The translations under genes were made by a program, and so were the position numbers. The notes below the pieces were generated by a model, which was given only the letters and a program-made list of their open reading frames with translations, was not told the DNA's origin and ran no database searches. A stretch of 38,870 bases of DNA from contig MU129275.1 of NCBI GenBank assembly GCA_014904985.1, positions 1 through 38,870 on the forward strand, written 5' to 3'. Positions 9,897 to 18,890 of this stretch are shown in pieces (within the stretch, counting starts at the first letter, position 1; each line of letters opens with the position of its first letter). The stretch is from Hydnum rufescens UP504. Taxonomy: Eukaryota; Basidiomycota; Agaricomycetes; Cantharellales; Hydnaceae.

Positions 9897-10512
9897 TCAC
9901 ATTTGTTGGTGTGGCCAGTTCTTTATTTTCGTGATGATTCCATGGTGGGGTCTTCTTCCTTCCATTGAACAAACATTCCCCACAATGTGTATGAGAGGTG
10001 TTGCGAGTACGAGTTTTGATCCAGAGGCTGTACATCCAGCTTTGATGAAGGTAGCGAATAATTCATCAATGACCTGAGTGAATTCCCATATGTAACATCG
10101 AATCTTTGGGTTTTCAGAGATAGGTTTGTCATTGTACCGCATTTTTGGTCCTTTTCCTGCTACATCATCCACAAAGGCTTTGGCTCTATCTGGGATCATA
10201 GGCCTGATCATGTGTGTAACTGTTTTCATGAATTCTTGCATGGAGTTTGTGTATCCTTGAGGCAGTGTTGTAAGCTTTACAGGTCCCAAATGGTGAATCA
10301 CTTGTTGTGAGTTCTTGGGATTCTTCTGCCAGTTGTCGTCCATCATATCCTGCATAGAGATCCACGACAATATAGACCGAGTGTCCCACAAAGCTGTCTG
10401 CAAAGTCATTGATGTTTGGTGGCAATCCTGAGTCTTTAACTGAGACCACATTTAGGGGTTGTAAATCATGGATGATTCGAATGCCTCCTTTAGGTTTTGC
10501 TACTGCGAACAT
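9897..10512 (-). pseudogene. Element 2 reverse transcriptase core
   Basis: Two overlapping minus-strand frames together carry RT landmarks: MFAVAKPKGGIRIIHDLQPLN (fingers), VVDLYAGYDG with the first catalytic Asp, LPQGYTNS, and AFVDDV as the YxDD-like box. A frameshift lies near 10300, between the DLYAGYD and LPQGYTNS segments. The domain copies element RNA into cDNA in the virus-like particle. Confidence 0.7.
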
Positions 10513-11480
<968 letters not shown>

Positions 11481-11566
11481 TCCGCTTCATCATCAGAGTC
11501 ATAATCAGAGGCTTCCATCATGGGAAAATGCAGTTTTAGAGTAGCATGATTGACTGTGAGTGGCTC

Positions 11567-12088
11567 TCAATGTTTAGGATTATATTCACGTTTGAGTTTT
11601 AGTCCAGCTGCAAGTATTTTGGCAGGTCCATGGGCTGTTCCAAGGAAGTCTCCAAGAGTTATCTTGACTGTTTGGTTTAGCACCTTCTTTGCTATCTCCT
11701 TGTCTTCGCAGGCATCTTGAAAGTCCGTGGTAAAACGATATGTTGGAGGATTCTTGGGAATTCGTTTTTCTGGTCGAGCTATTTCGATGTCTATCATTTC
11801 TTCTTGGGGATTGGTTTGAGGAGGATGGGGTCTTTGACAAGCAGGTTTCTCTGCAGCAGGTTCATTCAGAACTGAGGAAGGCAGTATTCCAGGTGGATAA
11901 CTTGGTCGCAGAGGATTTTCTGGAGCTGGTTGCACTGGTTCTGGGTTCATTGGTGATGAGTCTGGCTGGTTAACAGGAGGTTTGTCTTGTGTTGGGCCGC
12001 GTGGAGGCACATCAACATACATTCGATTTTTAGGACATTGATTGGTTCTATCTCCCATTGGGTTATGACGATAATCGGGTTTGTTCAT
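11567..12088 (-). pseudogene. Element 2 gag-pol linker, Pro-rich
   Basis: A 173-codon frame with a Pro/Asn-rich first half and a conserved-looking second half (YRFTTDFQDACEDKEIAKKV, then VKITLGDFLGTAHGPAKIL). In related fungal elements as I recall them, this lies just before the aspartic protease. I do not find a DTG/DSG protease motif after it, so the protease may be deleted. It ends in TGA. Confidence 0.5.
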
Positions 12089-13593
12089 CTTGGCAGCTGG
12101 TGCAGATATAAAGGGCCTGCTGCTATCGCATATGAGTGTGTTGTGAAGGGAGAGCGTCCATTTTTGTCAACAATACTGATCGCTCCAGTGGTTCATTGAT
12201 GAGAAGATTCCTCTCTGATCTGTTTGATGTCATCCATGATGGCTTGTTTGATTCCTCCCTTTCCTGCTATTCCTTGTGGCAATTGGGTGTCATCCATCTT
12301 CACAAGCCTTCCTTCAATAGAGTACTTGATGATGCCTTGTCAAACCATAGCCTGAGCATCTGGGCAGTTCTTCATTCCAACATTATGTGCTCCAGTCTTG
12401 TCACAGAACCAACAGAGAGTTGCACCAGCAGACATGTTGGGACCTTGGGTACGATTAGATCCAAGTGGCTGATGGTTTGTATAGGTAGCTGGACTTCCTT
12501 GTATCCGCATTTCTGGATGAGTGGGCTGCATATAAGGACTAGGAGCTTGCCCATTCTGCTGTGACTGTGCCATGTAGATTTTCATTTCGTTGAAGGATTG
12601 TGTGAGGTCGCTGATTTGTTCTGTCACATTGTGAAATGATGGGATGACTATAGGCTTCAATTTGGTGGAGACCTTTTTAATGGAAGAAGGTGATATGGCC
12701 ACTGGTTCTTCTTCACTTTCGCTATCAGAGCTGCTGTCTTCCTCTGCACTTTCTGAGGCTTCTGATTCATCTGAGGAGTTGCTATATCTGCCGCGCGATT
12801 TGTAATAACTGATCCTAGGTTTAGACTTCTTGGCCTTTGTTGTGGTTCATGGTCTATCCTTGTTGAGATGTCTGAAGTTGTAATAGAGATCCTCTTTGAG
12901 TATGGTCTTCATAGTGTCATAGGCTGTTGTGCAGTCCAAAGGTTTTGTGTCATCGAATCCTGGGACATAGCGAAACAATGGGAGTACGATCTTCTGGAGA
13001 CGTCATGGAATCCCTTGCCAGAAAAGGTCATCTTGGTCTCGTTCGGCTAGGACTTTCTTTTCATCAAGACACTGCACTTGAGTGATAAATTCGCAATAGT
13101 ATTCATCCAGGTCTGCCTCGTTGACAATCATTCTCTTCTGTTGGCAGAAGTCTGCTAGTCATTCTCAAGTGTATCATTGTCACCTGTCTGTCTGCCCATA
13201 AAGTTTCCTGAGACAAGTAGTCAGGGCTTCCAAGGTTGTTGGGTTCTTAACTTCTGGGAGATTCTTGAGAAGTTCAGCTTCTTTGTTGCTGCAGAATCGT
13301 ATAATGTTCTTGCACTTCTTGTGGTCATCATAGAGGGCATCATCACAGCAAGCTTCATAGTCAAGGAGGAAGTTGTCGAGACATTTTCCCTTAAAATGCG
13401 GAGCATCTCTACCAGTAGGCCAAGGCATAGCTTGTGGATTTGCTACTCTGGCCATTGTTTCTGGGTCTGTGGATGTTGTCATGTTGTTGGTGTGGAATGT
13501 CTTTGGAGAGGTGAAAGGTTTATTGAAGTGAGAGTTATCCCTGTAAGGACCACCAGTTATAGAAGAAGGGTTGGGAGCTCCGATGACTGTCAA
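12089..13593 (-). pseudogene. Element 2 gag
   Basis: The open frame 13593-13180 contains the ATG at 13482 and an alpha-helical gag-like region. The same protein can be followed through TGA codons (13180, near 13012, near 12847, 12340) to an acidic Ser-rich linker and a zinc knuckle CWFCDKTGAHNVGMKNC (12340-12702). The knuckle is slightly longer than canonical CX2CX4HX4C. The frame upstream of 13482 is open into the LTR. The product would coat and package element RNA. The stops fit CGA-to-TGA changes; four TGA lie within nine codons at about 13155-13182. Confidence 0.65.
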
Positions 13594-13756
13594 ATCAAAA
13601 TCTGGTTCAGCCAGTGTGTAGATGGGAGACTGTATTTCTGTTGTTATTCGTTGGGCTGGTTTGCTTCAATGGTTGATCACTCTGTAAGACGTGTATGGTG
13701 TTCAGTGGAGAATAGGAAGGGATATGGACTAGCTGTAGTCAATGATATATTGTTTG

Positions 13757-13873
13757 GGATGCTTGTAGAAAGGCTTATACGTGTAGGATGCTTATAGAAA
13801 GGCTTATATGTCTGGGATGCTTGTGGAAAGGCTTATACGTTGGGGATGCTTATGGGAAGGCTTATACGTTGTT
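13757..13873. repeat. ~30-bp minisatellite in right LTR
   Basis: Four GGATGCTTATAGAAAGGCTTA-like units with ACGT/ATGT linkers, homologous to 5600-5722. Confidence 0.75.
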
Positions 13874-14268
13874 CGTGTTGTGTTGGTCTGTTTACTGATA
13901 TTTGTGTATTCTTGTTTACATTCTCCTGGTCAAAATGCGGATATCTGTGAGTTATAGACTGGTCAGTGCTTGGTTAGTCTTGTTAGTATGTTTCTTTCTT
14001 CTTTCTTCAGAACCTGATACGTATTTCATTATGCTTACTTTTCCTTGGATGTCCAGCAACTCTAACCTTAGGTCCTGCAACTATCCTTGGCTTTAGTGAT
14101 TCGCATAGAGGGCTACCAGTGGCTTTGTCTCAACAACCTTGAAGATGACTTAGCTCCAGATGGCTTATAGATAGACTGTTCTTTAGAGGCAAGCAGAAAA
14201 GTTGACAGTGGTTGACAGTGATGATTTCCAGAGAGATTATTGTGTGGGGATACAGGAAATCTACCAGC

Positions 14269-14275
14269 TTTTATA
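14269..14275 (-). promoter_or_regulatory. TATA box of the 5' LTR
   Basis: Minus-strand GGTATAAAAGC, about 700 bp upstream of the LTR/gag boundary; probable element 2 promoter. Confidence 0.5.
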
Positions 14276-14601
14276 CCTTTCTGAAGGTGGCTGTGTTTAA
14301 GAAATATGACTCCCCCATGGGTGAGTCATGTGAGTCATAGGTGAGAACAAAAGAAAAATAACAAGATGATGTAATAATGCAGTCATAGCTGAGTCATTCA
14401 TAAAGAGAACAAAAGGAATCATGAGGGATGATGTCATAGTGATGTCATTCATAAAGAGAACAAAAGGAATCATGAGGGGGGGGTGATGTCACCAATTTGC
14501 TGAGCATGTGGAATGCTTGGAGCATGTGGTCACTGACCATGTGGAGCATTCTGGAGGTGAAATGAAAGGATATCTCCGGGTTTTGGAGATCAATTTGAGC
14601 A

Positions 14602-14671
14602 TAGTCCAGTGGTTAAGGTGTTTTGTTGTTGGTTGATAATGGGGACAAGTGCATGGGATGGGATTTGATGC
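14602..14671 (+). promoter_or_regulatory. tRNA-like A/B boxes, right LTR copy
   Basis: TAGTCCAGTGG at 14602-14612 and a decayed B box GGGATTTGATGC at about 14660-14671. Confidence 0.35.
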
Positions 14672-14694
14672 AGAAACAGCAGTTTGCATTTGTA

Positions 14695-15110
14695 ATAGAC
14701 GTTCTTGGTATCATTAGATGCGTATTTTTAACAGCTTTCTGGGCGCAGTGGTTCCGAGAAGATCCGGTGTAAACTGACAGAGAAATTCATTTTTTACTGA
14801 TGGGTGTTGATTCTGATAGTAATATCGCTCTGTAGAGTTCAGTTTTGATCTGTTCTTCACGTGCTTGGTACCGTTGGATGCGGACTTTTTATATCTTTCT
14901 AGGCGCAGTTGTTCCGAAAGGATTGAATGCGAACTGATGGAGAAATTCGTTTTTTACTGGAAATCCTGGATTTTGGTAGTAAAAATGGCCTGGAGAGTGC
15001 AGTTTTGGTCCGTTTGACTTGTGTTTGGTACCGTTCGAGAGGTGTGAATCGTAGCTTTCTAAGCGTTATATGGGCGTACCTCTCCGATCAAAACTGACGG
15101 AGTTATAGAA
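14695..15110. repeat. Three related ~165-bp units in the LTR
   Basis: Units share a CTTGGTACCGTT-like segment, a GATGCGxA segment, CTTTCTxGGCGCAG and TTTTTACTG. The third is more diverged. The same set occurs at about 6560-6975 in the left LTR. Confidence 0.55.
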
Positions 15111-15349
15111 CAAATTCGATTTCCACACATAGCCATAATTAATTTCGTAATTGGTCATGTGATCGTTCAAAGGCTGGGAGTGGTGTGATTTCGCGTTTTC
15201 TGATACTGGATGTTTTTATCTTCCACACCGCTGGGGCGGGTGTGTGATTCCTGGTGCCTGCATTAGGTGGGGGTGCGTCCTCATTCGGCATGGTTGCATC
15301 CCCGTTTGATGCAGCCATGTCCTCATTTGGCGTGGCACCACATGTCACG

Positions 15350-15610
15350 TCCTGGGCACGTTGGCGTGGTGTGTTGCGTTGGCATGGTGCATTGCGTTGG
15401 CATGTTGCGTTGCATTGGCGTGTTGCATTGCATTGGTGTGGCATGTTGCGTTGGTGTGTTGCATTGCATTGGCGTGGTGTGTTGCGTTGGCATGTCGTGT
15501 TGTGTTGGTGTTGCATTGCATTGTGTTGGCATGGTGTGTTGCATTGGCATGTTGTGTTGCATTGGCATGTCGCATTGCTGTGCTGCATTCGCATTGGCAT
15601 GTCATGTGGG
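15350..15610. repeat. TTGGCATG/TTGCATTG minisatellite
   Basis: About 260 bp of short 5-10-bp units such as GTTGCGTTGGCATG and GTTGCATTGCATTGG. It gives long repetitive frames in several phases (Cys/Val/Ala-rich or Met/Gln/Thr/Asn-rich) that are not credible genes. Confidence 0.85.
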
Positions 15611-15665
15611 TGTTTGGGCTCTGGTCATTTTGTGGGTTACCATCGTGCATTGGACGAGGGCCCAG

Positions 15666-15776
15666 CTAGAATAATTAAAAGCATGTTAGTAAAAAATTTG
15701 AAAGCAGTGCAAAAAGACCAGCTTTTGCTGCTCTTTTTGCACCAATGTATCTACTACAATTCATAAAAAAACATAC
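15666..15776 (-). other. Intron-like segment B1
   Basis: Minus-strand AAG/GTATGT begins at 15776, the internal hairpin is 15707-15742 (GTGCAAAAAGA.../...TCTTTTTGCAC), then TTTACTAACATG and TTATTCTAG ending at 15666. Complete 111-nt GT...AG layout. Confidence 0.55.
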
Positions 15777-15872
15777 CTTGTATGACCACACACCCACCGC
15801 TGCAGGTGTGTGGTCATCTACACCTGCCTGTCTAGGTGGTTTCCTGTTCGGTCGATGTATGCGCATTTTAAT

Positions 15873-16215
15873 CAACTCAATGCCAGCAATTGCCGGATCC
15901 CCAAAAGTGCTCAAGTACCATCACCACAAGTACCATCTAAATTAATAGCCAGTATATAGACAAGGAATACGTTATTATGTAATATATATTTTTCCAAAAG
16001 ATGACAAAGACAACCATAGTAGGTCAGAGCTCAATGAGGCATGAAATGCCTCATTGAGCTCTGACCTACTATGGTTGTCTTTGTCATCTTTTGGAAAAAT
16101 ATATATTACATAATAACGTATTCCTTGTCTATATACTGGCTATTAATTTAGATGGTACTTGTGGTGATGGTACTTGAGCACTTTTGGGGATCCGGCAATT
16201 GCCGGCATTGAGTTG
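15873..16215. repeat. 343-bp near-perfect palindrome
   Basis: Arms of 170 bp (15873-16042 and 16046-16215) with a 3-nt GAA loop at 16043-16045. I see one mismatch (15885 against 16203). It is A/T-rich and non-coding. It lies exactly between the reverse module B1 and the forward module C1 and is the axis of their inverted arrangement. Confidence 0.92.
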
Positions 16216-16298
16216 TGTCCTCACATACTGACAGGCAACTGCCTACAAAGGAAAGGCAAGCAGATGACCACACCCGCCGCTGCAGGTGTGGTCAAAAG

Positions 16299-16402
16299 GT
16301 GAGTTCTTTATACTAGTAGATACAACAGCGCAAAAAGAGCAGCGAAAGCTGCTCTTTTTGCACTGCTTTGAATTTCTTTACTGACCATGTTGATATTCCT
16401 AG
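16299..16402 (+). other. Intron-like segment C1
   Basis: Hairpin 1 is 16265-16294. GTGAGT at 16299, internal hairpin 16329-16363, CTGAC branch-like motif near 16381, TTCCTAG ending at 16402; 104 nt. Confidence 0.55.
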
Positions 16403-16651
16403 GTCATGGCCTTGTCCCAGGCACCAAACGAGGCCCCGCCAAAGGACGAGGCCCGACCACTCAGGTCCTAAATGGCAACACACGAACTGAAAACAACCTG
16501 AAAACAACCCAAACAAAGCTGCACCAAATGAAATGGCGCCAAACAAAACCCTTCCAAGTGAAACACAACAGGACGCAGAGGTGGCTGCGCGCCAACAGAG
16601 TGGCTGCATGAACCACACACCCACTGCAGCGGGTGTGTGGTTCTATATAAG

Positions 16652-16743
16652 GTAAGTGCACCCCCAATGGCACAAAAAGAGCAGCAATGCTGCTCTTTTT
16701 GTGCCCATTTTAATTTTTTTTAACTAATGATTTATTATTCTAG
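16652..16743 (+). other. Intron-like segment C2
   Basis: Hairpin 1 is 16612-16641. AAG/GTAAGT at 16652, internal hairpin 16669-16705 (GGCACAAAAAGAGCAGC and complement), TTAACTAATG, ATTCTAG ending at 16743; 92 nt. Confidence 0.6.
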
Positions 16744-16901
16744 GCTAGCAACAAATGAAGACCTGTAGAATGAGCCCCCCCAAATGATGACCCGCCCGCA
16801 AAACGAGATCCGCAAACGACAAGGTGCCAAACAAAGAAATCAAGTGACACCAAACCATAGGAACCCCACACCTGCTATCACGGGTGTGGGCTCTATAAAA
16901 G

Positions 16902-16998
16902 GTAAGTAATGCACCCCTGAGGACGCAAAAAGAGCAGCCATTGCTGCTCTTTTTGCGTTCATTTAAATTTTTAACTAACAAATTATCTATTATTCTAG
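16902..16998 (+). other. Intron-like segment C3
   Basis: Hairpin 1 is 16865-16890. AAAG/GTAAGT at 16902, internal hairpin 16922-16959, TTAACTAAC, ATTCTAG ending at 16998; 97 nt. Confidence 0.6.
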
Positions 16999-17195
16999 GT
17001 TATTGCCTCAACCACCCACCAAATGAACCCCCCCTCCCCCAGAAATGATGACTAACCTGCCAAACAAGGGCCACAAACATGACCTGCCCAGGAACAATCG
17101 CCAAATGAAACCCAGAAATGGGGATGCACAACGCAAGGCCCAGGGACCCCAGACGAACCACATACCCACTTCGGTGGGTGTGTGGTAATTGTAAG

Positions 17196-17298
17196 GTGAG
17201 TACAACCATGCAAGAGGAGCAGCATACGCTGCTCCTTTTGCATGGCTTTTCTTTTTATTTTATTTTATTTTTTACTAACATATTACTTATTATTGTAG
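17196..17298 (+). other. Intron-like segment C4
   Basis: Hairpin 1 is 17157-17186. AAG/GTGAGT at 17196, internal hairpin 17206-17245 with outer stem CCATGCAAG/CTTTTGCATGG, TTTACTAACAT, TATTGTAG ending at 17298; 103 nt. Confidence 0.6.
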
Positions 17299-17470
17299 AT
17301 CGTCGTACAACGAAGCCCCCCATGTAATGCAACCTACGAATGCAACCTGCCAAAACCCCAACCAAACAAAGCCCGCCCACCAGCAGTCCACCAGACAAAA
17401 CCGCAATGCAAGACCACAGGAAATGCAGACGGAACCACACACCCACCAAGCGGGTGTGTGGTAATATGAG

Positions 17471-17572
17471 GTACACCTAATCCCACTGGTGCCAAAAGAG
17501 CAGCAGAAGCTGCTCTTTTGGCACCTCTGTTTCCTTTTCTTTTTACTAATGTATTCTTATTCATTGTTCTAG
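17471..17572 (+). other. Intron-like segment C5
   Basis: Hairpin 1 is 17434-17462. GAG/GTACAC at 17471 (weak donor), internal hairpin 17488-17525, TTTACTAATG, TTGTTCTAG ending at 17572; 102 nt. Close paralog of A1. Confidence 0.55.
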
Positions 17573-17725
17573 GTTCCTTCCCTCTGTGAAAACCCACCCG
17601 ACAAGCACCCAGATGAGCCCACAGTATGTGCAGCCACCCAAGCCCAGAATTCCCAGCCCCCGAACACAACGATCAACCATATCACGTACCACACACCCAC
17701 TGCGGTGGGCGTGTGGTAATAACTT

Positions 17726-17842
17726 GTAAGTTTTCAATTACAAGATATACAAAAGCACCAAAAGAGCAGCAGGAGCTGCTCTTTTGGTGCTTCCTTTGTT
17801 TCTTTTTTGAAAAATTAATGGGTTATTCACTGATTGATCTAG
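17726..17842 (+). other. Intron-like segment C6
   Basis: Hairpin 1 is 17688-17717. CTT/GTAAGT at 17726, internal hairpin 17754-17791 (AGCACCAAAAGAGCAGC and complement), TTCACTGAT, GATCTAG ending at 17842; 117 nt. Close paralog of A2. Confidence 0.55.
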
Positions 17843-17988
17843 GTACCCTCTCCCAGCACAAAAACCCCCGCACAAAAAAGGTATGTGCACAGCCACCTGC
17901 AACCTGCAACCTGATCCAAGAACCCACGACCATGGCACAAAAAATGAGTAGCACACACCCACTTCGGCGGGTGTGTGGTAATTTCAAG

Positions 17989-18081
17989 GTGAGTACAACC
18001 ACACAAGAGGAGCAGCGTATGCTGCTCCTTTTGTGTGGCTCTTGTTTTTTTTTTTTACTAACATATTATCTATTATTTTAG
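17989..18081 (+). other. Intron-like segment C7
   Basis: Hairpin 1 is 17952-17977. AAG/GTGAGT at 17989, internal hairpin 17999-18038 with outer stem CCACACAAG/CTTTTGTGTGG, TTTACTAACAT, ATTTTAG ending at 18081; 93 nt. Confidence 0.6.
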
Positions 18082-18240
18082 TTTGTGATCTTGACCCAAC
18101 ACCTGCGACCCTGCCGAACGAACATGGGAGAATGACAACCCACCTGCCAAACGAATCCCACAAATGGCAATGAGTTGAAACCACAATGCAAACCCTGGAT
18201 GAACCCCACACCCGCTGAAGCAGGTGTGGTAATCTTTATG

Positions 18241-18343
18241 GTTAGTATATATGTACATGTCTGACTATGCAAAAGGAGCAGCAGGGGCTGCTCCTTTTGC
18301 CTGGTTTTTCTTTTTTTAATGAACTTATTATTTATTATGATAG
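18241..18343 (+). other. Intron-like segment C8
   Basis: Hairpin 1 is 18206-18229. ATG/GTTAGT at 18241, internal hairpin about 18269-18300, branch-like TTAATGAAC, ATGATAG ending at 18343; 103 nt. Confidence 0.5.
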
Positions 18344-18540
18344 GTATTCTTCTGAACCCACATCCCCCAACCAAAGCCATGACCCCGCCGACTGAAAACA
18401 CATGGCCACAGGTGAGGGGGAACCCCAACAGTGAAGCATGAAACGATGTCCACACCTGCCCAAGCGGGTGTGTTAGATAGTGTTTTAATTTTTATAGACA
18501 GTACCACATACCCGCCCAAGTGGGTGTGTGGTATGCTTTT

Positions 18541-18890
18541 TGTGAATTTTTAAATAAATAAATAAATAAACAAATAAGTGGTGATAAGTCAATACAAACA
18601 AACACAGGACTGAAACCCTGCTGACCCCATGTATAATACAGTGATAATAAATAAATAATTATCAATGGAATACATTATCCCCGATAAGCCCATATGGCCT
18701 GCTGCAAGTCTGAGATTCTCTAAGTCCCCAGTTTCAGCCAATTTTCAGCCATTTCGGCCAATTCTGGGCCAGAAGGTGCAGACCATAAAATGGCCATTTC
18801 AGCCGGAATAGTAATGGGACCTACTTAGGTACCATTATCTGCCCCAAAAGTGGTACCTAACTAGGTAGGCTTAGATGACTGACCAAGGTG
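18541..18890 (+). repeat. Terminal block of the module element, copy 2
   Basis: Same order as 1380-1739: AAATAAAT runs, GATTATCCCCGATAAGCC-like segment, TTTCAGCCA motifs, CCTACTTAGGTACC...GGTACCTAACTAGG hairpin, and the end ...GACCAAGGTG at 18890. Directly after it the ~300-bp satellite begins (GATAGTGCAG), which places the boundary of the element. Confidence 0.65.

Larger units (their letters stand above)
13558..15227 (-). repeat. Element 2 right (5') LTR
   Basis: Partner of 5404-7092. Its outer end falls inside a module hairpin of array B (about 15222-15245), so element 2 inserted into, or recombined with, the module array. Confidence 0.85.
15228..15816 (-). repeat. Array B: reverse-orientation module
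   Basis: On the minus strand the order is hairpin 1 (15783-15816), intron-like segment (15666-15776), then a downstream C/A-type stretch that contains a minisatellite, and a partial hairpin cut by the element 2 LTR. It is the inverted relative of module C1 across the 343-bp palindrome. Confidence 0.7.
16265..18540 (+). repeat. Array C: eight tandem hairpin/intron-like modules
   Basis: Eight consecutive modules (C1-C8) of about 230-350 bp, each with hairpin 1, a GT donor, an internal hairpin, a T-rich tract with a branch-like motif, and an AG end. All eight keep donor and acceptor dinucleotides. The 'exon' stretches (about 140-250 nt) are rich in C and A, poor in T, with repeated CCAAACGA-like words, while intron-like parts are T-rich. 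Two further hairpins close the array (18451-18473, 18503-18532). No protein frame is kept from one exon to the next. A spliced non-coding transcript or a structural satellite are both possible. Confidence 0.8.

Noticed and set aside
15139..15766. Several 70-170-codon ORFs rich in Cys/Val/Ala or Met/Gln/Asn
   Set aside because: They are readings of the TTGGCATG/TTGCATTG minisatellite in different frames.
16265..18532. CRISPR array
   Set aside because: Spacing is 230-350 bp with palindromic but varying repeats, spacers contain related words, and the setting is eukaryotic.
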